Below are positions 1 through 8,578 of a stretch of DNA of 46,033 nucleotides, piece by piece. The DNA lies in contig JAGCPV010000044.1 of assembly GCA_017965475.1 (NCBI GenBank), forward strand, positions 1 through 46,033. Reading direction: 5' to 3'. Within the stretch, counting starts at the first letter, position 1, and each line of letters starts with the position of its first letter. Origin of the DNA: Prevotella sp. GTDB taxonomy: Bacteria > Bacteroidota > Bacteroidia > Bacteroidales > Bacteroidaceae. The translations under genes were made by a program, and so were the position numbers. Below the pieces are notes generated by a model, which did not search any database, was not told the DNA's origin, and worked only from the letters and a program-made list of their open reading frames with translations.

Positions 1-237
<237 letters not shown>

Positions 238-296
238 TTATACCTAATATACTAACTTTTTTGCGTATTTTCGGAAGTTTTTTCCTTTTTCGGATG

Positions 297-329
297 CAAA
301 GTTACAAAAAAATTCCTATATTTGCACAA
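297..329 (-). promoter_or_regulatory. Bacteroidota-type promoter for gap
   Basis: On the minus strand the -7 box TAACTTTG (297-304) matches TAnnTTTG, and a TTG lies at 327-329, 22 bases further upstream. This is close to the -33/-7 spacing of Bacteroidota sigma-ABfr promoters. The transcript would start near 290 and have a leader of roughly 75 nt. Confidence 0.55.
317..324 (+). promoter_or_regulatory. Candidate -7 box for mscL
   Basis: TATATTTG on the plus strand matches TAnnTTTG. I see no clear TTG at -33. It overlaps the opposing gap promoter, so the two would compete for polymerase. The mscL leader would be about 130 nt. Confidence 0.4.
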
Positions 330-463
330 GATTTCTGTCTTAATAAAGATTAAACATCACAAATAAGACTTGAATGGCTATCAATAGGGATATGCTAATT
401 CGGAGTTTGCAAAACATAGATTACAATTCAAACATCATACGTTAAACATTAAAAGTTAAGATT

Positions 464-889
464 ATGGGATTTATTAAAGAATTCAAGGAATTTGCCGTTA
501 AGGGCAATGTGATGGACATGGCAGTCGGTGTGATCATCGGCGGTGCTTTCGGTAAGATTGTCAGTTCTTTGGTTGATGACATTCTCATGCCGCTCATCGG
601 CAAGGCAACAGGCGGTGTCAGCTTCACCGACCTCTTCGTCAACCTCGGCGACGGCAGTTACAAGACACTGGCCGAGGCCAAGGAAGCAGGTGCTGCCGTT
701 TTCGCTTATGGACAGTTCATTCAGAACATCGTTGATTTCCTGATCGTAGCTTTCTGTATCTTCCTCATGCTGAAGGGCATCAACAAGATGAATCGCAAGA
801 AGGAAGAGCCTGCTGAGCCAGCTGCTCCTGCCGGACCTACCCAGGAAGAGTTGCTCGCTGAGATCCGTGATCTGCTGAAGAACAAGTAA
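464..889 (+). CDS. mscL: Large-conductance mechanosensitive channel MscL
   Basis: Inner-membrane homopentameric channel that opens under membrane tension to release solutes during osmotic downshock. At 141 residues it is of normal family length. The amphipathic N-terminal helix leads into TM1 with the conserved segment [19 protein letters not shown] (about residues 15-33). A periplasmic loop follows, then TM2 (about 83-105, rich in Ile, Phe and Leu). The charged C-terminal bundle helix ends in [15 protein letters not shown] proline/alanine-rich linker ([12 protein letters not shown]) joins TM2 to that helix. It is the only plus-strand gene in the window, is monocistronic, and is followed directly by a strong terminator. 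Confidence 0.96.
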   Translation: MGFIKEFKEFAVKGNVMDMAVGVIIGGAFGKIVSSLVDDILMPLIGKATGGVSFTDLFVNLGDGSYKTLAEAKEAGAAVFAYGQFIQNIVDFLIVAFCIFLMLKGINKMNRKKEEPAEPAAPAGPTQEELLAEIRDLLKNK

Positions 890-905
890 GATCTTCACTT
901 CATAC

Positions 906-953
906 AAACAAAGAAATCTGCATCATGATTGGATGATGCAGATTTCTTTGTTT
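906..953. terminator. Bidirectional intrinsic terminator
   Basis: A perfect 21-bp inverted repeat (906-926 and 933-953) with a 6-base loop. On plus the stem runs into TTTTTATAT; on minus it is bordered by AAACAAAG/TTTG tracts. It separates mscL from the convergent T6SS operon, whose last stop codon begins at 954, so it probably terminates both. Confidence 0.85.
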
Positions 954-3362
954 TTATATATCACGCTCCACATAGGTGAATGTCGTATCGCCGATGGTGA
1001 AATGTGTATTATGATAGAGCCAGATGCTTCGTCCTGCGGGCAACGGTTTATCACCTACCATCACACCACTCTCAACAGCCGTCAAACGGACACCACTACC
1101 CACCATCCGCAGCTCGGCCTGGATAGGAGCCACCTGACTCTTGATATCCCATGACATCTGCAGTGAGCAGTCAATGGACTTACCGATAGTAACCACCTCA
1201 TCGGGATTGTTCATGAACCACTTGAAGAGGGCCACATCCATTTCCTTGACAGCTCCCTTGACATTCAGGAAGTAATGTTCTGACCTCGGTGCCACCTCCG
1301 CCACGGACACGGCGAGACCAACGGCAAAGAAGATGCAACTGAAAAGAAGCAACACGCGAATATCAATCTGCGTGATGTCCCTGAAGATAAACGACCACAG
1401 ATACATCGACAGCACGCCCATTGCCGTAGCCACAATAAACACATATTTCTTCAGCTTGATCCGGGTGCCAACAGTAGAGACATAGACAATCATCATCGCG
1501 GTAATGGCCCATGGGACCCAGTCGATGAGGGCAGACATATATCCCACGAGATTAAAGGCGCGAGAGATGGTTCTGAAAATCATAAAGACGATATAGGAGG
1601 CAACACCCACAACGACGGAACGGAGCAGGATATCCAACAGTCGCCTATTGATCTGCATCCTACGTACAGCCAAGAACGACAATGCCATTGTCAGGAAGAA
1701 GCCCATGAGCAGACCGAAGGCTGGGATGTAGTCCATATAGTTACTATCACTGTCAAACATAGCCATTTCGCCCATGAGACCAGCCCTTCCCTCCATCATC
1801 TTCGCCACGAACTGCTGGGTACGGGCATCATACTCCGTCACGTAGATCATATATACGAGCCATGTGAGGATGGCGGCAGCGATGGCGAGGAGAATCCATT
1901 TCATATAGAAAGAGGCATTCTTCACGTCAAGGAGATTCTTGTAATTATAATAATGTGTGCCGTCCTTACATTGACGACCATACTCCGGACAATGGTAATC
2001 ATTCTCATCCCAACAACTCTTGTGCATCACATGTTGGCACTTCGCTACAATAGTATCACCCTCCTTGAAACGTGCCTTACAGTAATAACAAGACTCCGTG
2101 ATCAGCACATTACCAATGCTCATATTGCCTGGCATGTACTTGAGGACGTATTTCCGCTCAAACATCTTGTATCGGATATGAGGTATCAGCAACTGGAACA
2201 CCAGATAGACAAGCAACATGATCAGCAGACCCGTCACGATACCCTGCATGAACATCCAGATGGCATGACTGCCATTGACGATCACAGGATTATAGGCACT
2301 GCCCAGATATATACTCCACATCGCAGAACCGATTATCTCCTCGGTATCCTTGGCATAGATTTCTATCTTCATCGTATGGGGATCACCACGATACACCTTG
2401 CCATCAGGATTCTCAAAGATGAACTCATTAGCCAACAGGATCTCCCCGTCCTGCAGAATCAGGTTGTTCTTCAGATCCGTCCAACTAAACTTATCCTGAT
2501 AGAGACCACTGGAGTTCTTGCAGACTACCTTCATAACGCTCTTGGCCTCAGCATCATCCTGAGACTCACTCTGCGCCTTGAAGAGGACAGAACTGATACA
2601 TAGACTATCGTTGGTCAGGGTATCTTTAACCAGTGCGCTCTGTAATTCGAAGTGCTGAGGATCTATGGGTTTGTCGTCATCAGTATAGACCTTCTCGTCT
2701 GAGAACACCACCAATCCCATCTTTTTGGCATCAGCCCATACACCTGTACGATCAGTCATTTCCTTTTTCTTCAGCATCAAAGAACGATAAAGATACTTGA
2801 AGGTATCAGGCTGGGATTTGAAGTAAGTGTTCATCACATAGTCAGAGGCTTCCATAGTCTCTGTTACGTTCATACCGTACATGAAGGCTACAAAAAGATT
2901 ATCCCGATCAAAGGCTGTACGGATCTCACCGACAGCAGCACGTTCCTGGTCAATAACATATTGCGGCTGTGCCAGATCGACCAACACCAGAACTTTAATA
3001 TGCTTCTTGGCCACTTCCTCAGCCTCCGAGTTCTTCACTTCGACAAGTACAGGTCTGCTCTTCGTATGGTTCACGCTACCACCCACGGTCTCAGTAGCCT
3101 TGATGACCACCTGATTCGTATCTGTCAACGCATAGGGGCCCATGTCGCGCAGGATACCCATCTGAGCAGTGAACTGCTTATATCCTGGCGTGAACTTCAG
3201 GCCTATCACCTTCATGGCGTTTTGATCCTCTTTCTTGTCATCAATGGATTCCGTGCTGAAAATGTCATCCAGATCGACATTCTCATCAGCCGCGTCATCA
3301 CAGCTCGTCAGACATACAGCCAACAGGGCCATCCATAACAATCGGTACATCTTTATCTTCAT
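954..3362 (-). CDS. Polytopic membrane protein with VWA-like, RING-H2-like and FHA-like domains
   Basis: Last gene of the T6SS operon; 802 residues. An N-terminal signal with a possible lipobox (LTSC, Cys21) is followed by an acidic stretch. Residues about 120-310 look like a von Willebrand A fold (KVLVLVDLAQP, with a degenerate MIDAS), probably periplasmic. TM1 is at about 368-394. A Cys/His loop follows: C425-x2-C428-x13-C442-x-H444-x2-H447-x2-C450-x7-C458-x6-C465, which is RING-H2-like except that the last pair is wider than C-x2-C. About six more TM helices (486-690) lead to a cytosolic C-terminus, 722-798, that resembles FHA (VTIGKS, SGVMVGDKPL, FTIGDTTFTYV). Predicted topology puts both the RING-like loop and the FHA-like domain in the cytosol, with the E1, E2 and Ubl made by the same operon. 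I infer a membrane-bound E3-like or anchor subunit. It could be a divergent TssR/TssN-type component, but I cannot assign it. Confidence 0.75.
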   Translation of the reverse strand: MKIKMYRLLWMALLAVCLTSCDDAADENVDLDDIFSTESIDDKKEDQNAMKVIGLKFTPGYKQFTAQMGILRDMGPYALTDTNQVVIKATETVGGSVNHTKSRPVLVEVKNSEAEEVAKKHIKVLVLVDLAQPQYVIDQERAAVGEIRTAFDRDNLFVAFMYGMNVTETMEASDYVMNTYFKSQPDTFKYLYRSLMLKKKEMTDRTGVWADAKKMGLVVFSDEKVYTDDDKPIDPQHFELQSALVKDTLTNDSLCISSVLFKAQSESQDDAEAKSVMKVVCKNSSGLYQDKFSWTDLKNNLILQDGEILLANEFIFENPDGKVYRGDPHTMKIEIYAKDTEEIIGSAMWSIYLGSAYNPVIVNGSHAIWMFMQGIVTGLLIMLLVYLVFQLLIPHIRYKMFERKYVLKYMPGNMSIGNVLITESCYYCKARFKEGDTIVAKCQHVMHKSCWDENDYHCPEYGRQCKDGTHYYNYKNLLDVKNASFYMKWILLAIAAAILTWLVYMIYVTEYDARTQQFVAKMMEGRAGLMGEMAMFDSDSNYMDYIPAFGLLMGFFLTMALSFLAVRRMQINRRLLDILLRSVVVGVASYIVFMIFRTISRAFNLVGYMSALIDWVPWAITAMMIVYVSTVGTRIKLKKYVFIVATAMGVLSMYLWSFIFRDITQIDIRVLLLFSCIFFAVGLAVSVAEVAPRSEHYFLNVKGAVKEMDVALFKWFMNNPDEVVTIGKSIDCSLQMSWDIKSQVAPIQAELRMVGSGVRLTAVESGVMVGDKPLPAGRSIWLYHNTHFTIGDTTFTYVERDI

Positions 3363-3381
3363 TGTTCCTCTATTCTTCTCT

Positions 3382-4272
3382 TTATATAGTAGGATAGGTT
3401 TTCTCCTTCCCGTTATTATTCATCATTTCACTATACTTCTTCATGCTGGCCACCTTTTCACGGTAGGCTTTGAAGCGGGTCATCATACCATTCAGGAACA
3501 GCAGGATGATAGCCACGGCGGCAACGCCCAGCAAATAGTCCTTCACCCGTTGGATAAACGGTTTGTACTCCAATGCCTGGACCTTCTCCGACACACTTTT
3601 CATGATGACGAACTGCTCGTCAAGCGCCTCCATACGTTTTGACAGCGACGGTACAACCTCGCAAGCCGCCTTCGCCTGATTATAATTGGTCTGCAGATCT
3701 CCGAAGATCACCTGTTCCTTGGCTTTCACCTTCTCCAACTTTGGTGCCAGCTGCTTCAGCAACGACAACTTATACGCTTTCGAGTAAAGATTCTTATAGA
3801 CGCTCACCTGACTCATGATGAACTGGTCTGCGGCAGAAAAATTGGCAACAGCCTCCACTACCTGAGTCTTGGCATCCAACGTGTCCTTCACCGTCTGTTT
3901 CAACTCCTCGATCTTGGCAACCATATTCATCAGATCCTCACTGTTGGCGATATCCATCTGCTGGGCCTGATAATAGGTGTTCCATTTGACATCCAACTGG
4001 TTATAGGTCTGATTCAGGGTCTGCATCCGCTGCTCCATGGCATTGATGACCGACTTAGACACGCCCATATCGTTACTCACGGAAAGATTCACTTTTCCAA
4101 CGACCAGCAATTGACTGAGCTCATCCGAGAACTGGTTGATACGTGCCGTAATCTCCAGTTGTAACGCCTCAGCATCAGGTGACAGGGGCTGCGCGACTTC
4201 CTGTCCACGCACAGGCCCTACCAGGCAGGCGATAACCGCTATGAGTCCTATATGTCTAAGCCATCTCCTCAT
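3382..4272 (-). CDS. Periplasmic coiled-coil protein with C-terminal membrane anchor
   Basis: Not recognised as a named family. The 296-residue protein has a signal peptide (MRRWLRHIGLIAVIACLVGPVRG, cut near residue 23). A long, mostly helical, coiled-coil periplasmic body follows (about 30-235), then one TM helix (about 240-263, LLGVAAVAIILLFLNGMM) and a basic cytosolic tail of about 30 residues. It lies between a secreted protein and the RING/FHA membrane protein, with gaps of 17 and 19 bases. Because TssJ/L/M are missing, I infer it is part of the T6SS envelope-spanning complex, linking the periplasm to the cytosolic baseplate. It might correspond to one of the T6SSiii-specific TssN/O/P/Q proteins, but sequence reading alone does not settle this. 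Confidence 0.65.
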   Translation of the reverse strand: MRRWLRHIGLIAVIACLVGPVRGQEVAQPLSPDAEALQLEITARINQFSDELSQLLVVGKVNLSVSNDMGVSKSVINAMEQRMQTLNQTYNQLDVKWNTYYQAQQMDIANSEDLMNMVAKIEELKQTVKDTLDAKTQVVEAVANFSAADQFIMSQVSVYKNLYSKAYKLSLLKQLAPKLEKVKAKEQVIFGDLQTNYNQAKAACEVVPSLSKRMEALDEQFVIMKSVSEKVQALEYKPFIQRVKDYLLGVAAVAIILLFLNGMMTRFKAYREKVASMKKYSEMMNNNGKEKTYPTI

Positions 4273-4289
4273 CTTACTCCAGAGTTCTC

Positions 4290-5441
4290 TTACTGCTTAC
4301 ACGTTGTTTGGTAATATCGTTCGGCAGCACGGAAGGTGGCAATCGCTTGCCGCTGTTCCGGTGTACCACCAGTTCTCTTCCCTATGAGCGCATTCATTTC
4401 TGCAATCAGACTCTCACATTGTGTCTCCAAGTCACGCCGCTCTATCGGATCAACACTTACGAGCCAGCGCGATACCAGTCTGTCTATCTGACGCGACTTC
4501 GTGATCAGGATCGTGATACCTTCAGATGCCATTCCACCAGAACCTTCCAGCACATCATTTGACTGTACAACACACTTCATGGCACCAATGGAATCGACAT
4601 AATTATTGTAATTGTCCCATGCCATTTGGACATCCTGGCAATCACTCTGCCCATCATGGTACTGGAACTGTTGCTGCAATGTACTCTTGAGTTCATTAAA
4701 CAGCTTCAGTGACTCTTCGGAGCCCACAACACCACTCTTATACTTGCTCTTAAATGAACGATAGCTCTTCGAGACACCATCCATCGCATTCTTCGCAGCT
4801 GCCACGTCCTCATCCAAACCGAAACAGGGGTTCCGTACGATCTGAATCTGATATACCAGATCAAGATCGCGTCCGAAAGGAATATCGTAACGGTTGTATT
4901 TCTTCTTCTCCGTCTTATCCATCAGGAAAACATCATGCAACTTGACTGTCACCTGAGTACGCTTGTTCGGGATATCAAATGTCTGGGCGATATAGTCATT
5001 CACCATCTTGTAATCCTGCGGAGCCGGCTGTAAACCCTCATAATCGATCCAGCGCTTGAAATAGAATTCAGATCGTGGCTTCGGCACCGTCGCCTTGAAG
5101 AGTTTGGTCGCTTTGTACTTATCCTTAGGATCATACTCGACCACATACGGTAACTGATCCGGTCTTAGCTTACGGCCTTTGAATAAAGGCTTATAGTGAA
5201 CATTATCCCAGAAGACAAACAAGGAACGGTACGAAATCAGGGTTACCGTCAATGTATTTGTCTCCTCAGAAAACACAAACTTAACCATCAGATCCATATC
5301 CTTACTGTCTTCCTTCAGGGATATATGGTCAGTATATGACGCTCCCTGGGCGACACTGATAGACCTAACTGTCTGTGCCTGAGTTCCTATCAGCCAGAGC
5401 CAACACGAAAGCAGTATGATGATTCTATGTCTTATCTTCAT
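4290..5441 (-). CDS. Secreted T6SS-operon protein, probable periplasmic complex subunit
   Basis: About 383 residues from the ATG at 5441. A longer reading from 5477 would overlap the E2 gene and place 12 residues before the signal peptide, so I chose the internal Met. The signal peptide is MKIRHRIIILLSCWLWLIG, cut near TQAQ. The next roughly 160 residues look like a beta-sandwich (alternating hydrophobics, LMVKFVF, TLTVTLISY), reminiscent of carbohydrate-binding modules. The C-terminal half is helical, with Cys residues that could form disulfides (CFGLD, SDCQDV, MKCVV, TQCES, TTCKQ). T6SSiii TssO and TssP are reported to carry carbohydrate-binding-like periplasmic modules, so a TssO/P-like role is plausible. 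This is inference from layout, not a recognised match. Confidence 0.6.
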   Translation of the reverse strand: MKIRHRIIILLSCWLWLIGTQAQTVRSISVAQGASYTDHISLKEDSKDMDLMVKFVFSEETNTLTVTLISYRSLFVFWDNVHYKPLFKGRKLRPDQLPYVVEYDPKDKYKATKLFKATVPKPRSEFYFKRWIDYEGLQPAPQDYKMVNDYIAQTFDIPNKRTQVTVKLHDVFLMDKTEKKKYNRYDIPFGRDLDLVYQIQIVRNPCFGLDEDVAAAKNAMDGVSKSYRSFKSKYKSGVVGSEESLKLFNELKSTLQQQFQYHDGQSDCQDVQMAWDNYNNYVDSIGAMKCVVQSNDVLEGSGGMASEGITILITKSRQIDRLVSRWLVSVDPIERRDLETQCESLIAEMNALIGKRTGGTPEQRQAIATFRAAERYYQTTCKQ

Positions 5442-5451
5442 TTGTCTGTAT

Positions 5452-6042
5452 CTATTGTTCAAATGTAATCCAATCATGAGGTTCCCCTTGACGCATGACC
5501 CACGCAGCCACCTTCAGGTCTTCTGGGAAAGGAGGCTCCATCATAGCATGATAGGTATCATACCTGAGATAGGAAGCCACACGCTCCACGCCCCACAACA
5601 GATCTGTATAGGTGTCTGCCATATTGATGCAAACCCTTCCTGCAAGGTCGCCGAAATAGCGGATATTGGGATGCCAGGGGTGTGCAACAGGATTGCCTGA
5701 GGCATCGGCAGTCAGGAAATGCAACGACGGGGGAGCATCGACACACGGATAACCAGAAGGAAGTTCTATCTTCATCCAGAAACCTGTGGCAAAGACAGGC
5801 GCATTCTCTACGCCCGGCTCATTCAACTCCGCCTCATGTTCCACACCACAGATGCTACGCAGGTGATAGTCAATCAGATAGGCAGTCGGAAGACCGTCGG
5901 CATTTCGGCGCAACACCTCAAAGGTGATGTCAGACCTCCCTGCTAGTCCCTCTTCCAACTGGTGCCATTCATGCCACAGCCGACGGTTACGCCCGCTGAG
6001 CATATCTGGGTTCATCTGTTGACTTTCCTGTTTCATGTCCAT
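5452..6042 (-). CDS. E2-like ubiquitin-conjugating enzyme
   Basis: A 196-residue protein with a UBC-fold pattern. It has an N-terminal helix (RNRRLWHEWHQLEEG), a strand region (FWMKIELPSGYP), the PP-x-L-x-FLT segment (104-111), and HPN at 124-126. The catalytic candidate Cys138 follows in GRVCIN, then Trp150 in the conserved crossover and C-terminal helices. The HPN-to-Cys spacing is 12 residues, longer than the 8 typical of eukaryotic E2s. In the family, the Cys accepts a ubiquitin-like protein from E1 as a thioester and passes it to a target. The gene follows the ubiquitin-like gene by 12 bases and precedes the secreted protein by 10 bases. The E1 lies upstream in the same run of genes. Activity is inferred; the fold call rests on the ordered motifs. 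Confidence 0.85.
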   Translation of the reverse strand: MDMKQESQQMNPDMLSGRNRRLWHEWHQLEEGLAGRSDITFEVLRRNADGLPTAYLIDYHLRSICGVEHEAELNEPGVENAPVFATGFWMKIELPSGYPCVDAPPSLHFLTADASGNPVAHPWHPNIRYFGDLAGRVCINMADTYTDLLWGVERVASYLRYDTYHAMMEPPFPEDLKVAAWVMRQGEPHDWITFEQ

Positions 6043-6054
6043 CCGTTTATTATC

Positions 6055-6372
6055 TCAACCTGGAATAGGATCCGGTACCAGATATACCAGGTCACCATTC
6101 CTGACGTTATAGTCCTTCAGTTTCTGGTCTTCATGACCAATACGTGGGCGCAGCACCCTGATCTCATGCACATCGGGATCTTCCTTGCCAAAGAAATAAT
6201 CCAAAGGTGCACCAGTCTGGTCAATCGACGGGAAGTCGAAGATTAGACGGCCATCCTCACCGATGGCATGACGCAGGTTATCGACCAGCGTACTCAACGG
6301 CGCGTCGGGGTTCACCACCTTGAACCGCACCGTCTTGTTTTTGTATGCAATATCCAAAAAGAAATCTTCCAT
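6055..6372 (-). CDS. Ubiquitin-like (beta-grasp) protein
   Basis: A 105-residue protein with a beta-grasp pattern. The first hairpin (FFLDIAYKNKTVRFKVV) is followed by the helix APLSTLVDNLRHAIG, then IRVLRPRIGHEDQKLKDYNV and the closing strand NGDLVYLVP, typical of ubiquitin-fold proteins. The chain ends exactly at a glycine (PDPIPG, then TGA), so a C-terminal Gly carboxylate is present without processing; there is no di-Gly. A central insert (about 44-66) is longer than in ubiquitin. It starts 3 bases after tssF and is followed 12 bases later by the E2. With the E1 in the operon this is the likely conjugated modifier. It could instead be a structural baseplate-associated Ubl, comparable to YukD in Gram-positive ESX systems. 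Confidence 0.75.
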   Translation of the reverse strand: MEDFFLDIAYKNKTVRFKVVNPDAPLSTLVDNLRHAIGEDGRLIFDFPSIDQTGAPLDYFFGKEDPDVHEIRVLRPRIGHEDQKLKDYNVRNGDLVYLVPDPIPG

Positions 6373-6375
6373 ATC

Positions 6376-8100
6376 TTATTTTGTTTGTTTATCGATCTGT
6401 ATCGTGACCTGTATCGGGTATATATTCGTGCTCCTGACGCGCATCATACCCTGTAGGATCATCTCTGCCTGAGGAATCTTGTCCTCAAAGCCTCGGCGGA
6501 TAAATGTACTGTCATTCAGTACGATCTCCACTAGTATCTCATAGCCGGCATCCCAACGGTCCTGTTGCTGACGATGACTGACGGACACACTCTTCACCAT
6601 CTGTCGGGTGATGCCAAAGCGGACTTGCAGTTCCGTATAGCAGAACAGTTTCAGATCTGCCGGTGTCACCAGACGGTCTGTTGTAATCAGGTAATAGCGT
6701 GATAGACTTGCCTCCTCGTTCTTGTCATGCATCTCATCACTGCCTGGCACTGGAGTGGCAATCTGCCGTGTAGCCGGTCCATTGAAACCACTGGGCGACT
6801 GGAAGGTACTATTCTGTGTCAACTGGGTATTGACGGATGACCCCAGGGTCGTCAGGTAGGTCACGGACAAATTGGTTTGCTTCGCCTGCTGATCTGACTG
6901 CGGCCGAAGCATCAGATAGACACCAGGCACACGTTGCTCCACATCTGCCCTCGCCGCATCACGCATCCGTGTCAGTGTTTCAATCAGGTTCTGCATCACA
7001 CGGTCGTTCGCCTCACCACGGATATTCTGGAAAGCATAAAAGTCTGTGTAGTATTTACTGATCAAATTATTCAGAAGTGTCACCAGACTGGCCTGGTTGA
7101 AACGGTCAGCATCCACCCTTCGCACCTCTACCGGGACATTACCGAATAACTGGTCTGCCGACGGACGGAGCATGTGGAGGAACTGCCGACTGACGCCGTC
7201 TGTCTCTGTGCTCTGGCTCTGGAAACCCGCAACACGCACAATGGGCGTTGTAGCAGACAAATCAGCCGAATGGATCTGGGCATTCACGAGTATCATGGTG
7301 TTCAGCGAGAGATTATCCTTATCGAACAGGAACTCCTCACGAATACCAGTAAACTCAAATACCAGGTCCAGACTGTCTGTCTCTGCAGCTATGTATTTCT
7401 TGCCCTGATGATATCTGATACAGTACATCCGTACATTCTGCCGTGCAAAAAGATCGAGACATGACGCAGCTGCCGCATAAGTCTGCGAACGGTTATAGAG
7501 CATGGCGTCTATGTCAAAGCAGGACTGAAGAGGCAACTCCGAATAATCCCAGGGGCTGATTAATGGTAACAGTTGACCTTTAATTGACACCTTCAATTCC
7601 TTGAAGAAATGATTCTTGATGCAAAAACAGAAACCTGACAAGTCAGATATCGGTGAATCGAATTTCAATGAGACTTTCCAACGTCTGCCATCCATTCTAA
7701 CCACCGAACGGACCGTCGCATTCAGCACACGGGTTCTGAGCAGGGGGATAAAGCGGGCTGAAGAATCGGTCATAGTGAACACATGCCGTTCCGTCATTTC
7801 CATCTCACCAATACCCGGTTGTAGGGCAGTTTCCACAACTGCCGTAGCAGGAATGGCATGTCCCACCTCATAGGAGGTGAGCATCTTCGCAAAATCCTCA
7901 AGAACGTCTGACTTCATCTGTTCCAGATCGTTCTCCAGCTCATTCGACTGATAAGCCAATGCCGTCATCAGCAGAGAGAACACAGGATCCTGTTCGATAC
8001 CCTCCAACTGGTCAGGATGATCACTCCCTCGCCAGATGCGCACAGCCTCCTGTATCAGCTCGTCAGCTCTTTGTTTATTTTCAAATATTGTTTGTCTCAT
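6376..8100 (-). CDS. tssF: T6SS baseplate protein TssF
   Basis: Baseplate wedge subunit (TssF/VasA family) that, with TssG, TssE and TssK, anchors the sheath to the envelope and surrounds the VgrG hub in the cytosol. The 574 residues match family size. The N-terminal helical segment with QSNELENDLEQMKSDVLEDF and the GHAIPATAVVETALQPG region are typical of TssF. The gene sits in a baseplate block with tssE 13 bases upstream and tssG/tssK just before. It ends 3 bases before the ubiquitin-like gene, so the two are almost certainly cotranscribed and may be translationally coupled. Confidence 0.85.
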   Translation of the reverse strand: MRQTIFENKQRADELIQEAVRIWRGSDHPDQLEGIEQDPVFSLLMTALAYQSNELENDLEQMKSDVLEDFAKMLTSYEVGHAIPATAVVETALQPGIGEMEMTERHVFTMTDSSARFIPLLRTRVLNATVRSVVRMDGRRWKVSLKFDSPISDLSGFCFCIKNHFFKELKVSIKGQLLPLISPWDYSELPLQSCFDIDAMLYNRSQTYAAAASCLDLFARQNVRMYCIRYHQGKKYIAAETDSLDLVFEFTGIREEFLFDKDNLSLNTMILVNAQIHSADLSATTPIVRVAGFQSQSTETDGVSRQFLHMLRPSADQLFGNVPVEVRRVDADRFNQASLVTLLNNLISKYYTDFYAFQNIRGEANDRVMQNLIETLTRMRDAARADVEQRVPGVYLMLRPQSDQQAKQTNLSVTYLTTLGSSVNTQLTQNSTFQSPSGFNGPATRQIATPVPGSDEMHDKNEEASLSRYYLITTDRLVTPADLKLFCYTELQVRFGITRQMVKSVSVSHRQQQDRWDAGYEILVEIVLNDSTFIRRGFEDKIPQAEMILQGMMRVRSTNIYPIQVTIQIDKQTK

Positions 8101-8113
8101 GTTCTCTCTTCAT

Positions 8114-8569
8114 TTATTTCCATACTCTAATCGTATTCGTGAACACGTATTCTTCCTTCGTGGAGATGACCGTGCCCTTGATCGTTATATAGATAAGTCG
8201 CTCCTCACGGATATAAGTCATCGTCACTGAGACGTCACTCAACCGTTTCTCATACTGCTGCACTGCCTCTTTCAATTCTGCCGCAAATGTATTCATGTTT
8301 TTGGAAGAACCAGAAATCTTCTTCGAATACAGATCCTGCAGACCACTCTCGTAGATCGTGTCACCGGAATTATAGATCACGCCCTCATGCTCATCGAAGA
8401 TCTCAAAGCGCATATTGTTGAAAACGAATCCATACTTCGGGTCACTGACATTGTTGTATCGTGCCGTAGTCAACAGCATCTGTAGTGACTCGTCGATCGA
8501 TTTCTTGATCTTCGTCTCCCGGGCCAACCCAGTTTTTTTCACCTCTAAGGGTATTGAAAGATATGCCAT
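8114..8569 (-). CDS. tssE: T6SS baseplate protein TssE (gp25-like)
   Basis: Small baseplate wedge protein related to phage T4 gp25; it starts sheath polymerisation by donating a strand to TssB/C. The 151 residues include the gp25-like opening SIDESLQMLLTTARYNNVSD with DPKYGFVF, then YEKRLSDVSVTMTYI, which resembles the conserved E-x-R-L segment of the family. The C-terminal strand pair (LIYITIKGTV, YVFTNTIRVWK) fits. It lies between tssK (9 bases upstream) and tssF (13 bases downstream). No catalytic lysozyme residues are expected. Confidence 0.8.
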   Translation of the reverse strand: MAYLSIPLEVKKTGLARETKIKKSIDESLQMLLTTARYNNVSDPKYGFVFNNMRFEIFDEHEGVIYNSGDTIYESGLQDLYSKKISGSSKNMNTFAAELKEAVQQYEKRLSDVSVTMTYIREERLIYITIKGTVISTKEEYVFTNTIRVWK

Positions 8570-8578
8570 ACAACTTGA

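Noticed and set aside
449-907. Long minus-strand open frame opposite mscL
   Set aside because: Its reading frame is the antisense of a clear mscL; composition and lack of any recognisable domain point to a shadow.
954-3362. Calling this protein TssR outright
   Set aside because: It has a VWA-like N-terminus, but seven TM helices plus RING-like and FHA-like domains do not fit what I know of TssR, described as outer-membrane associated.
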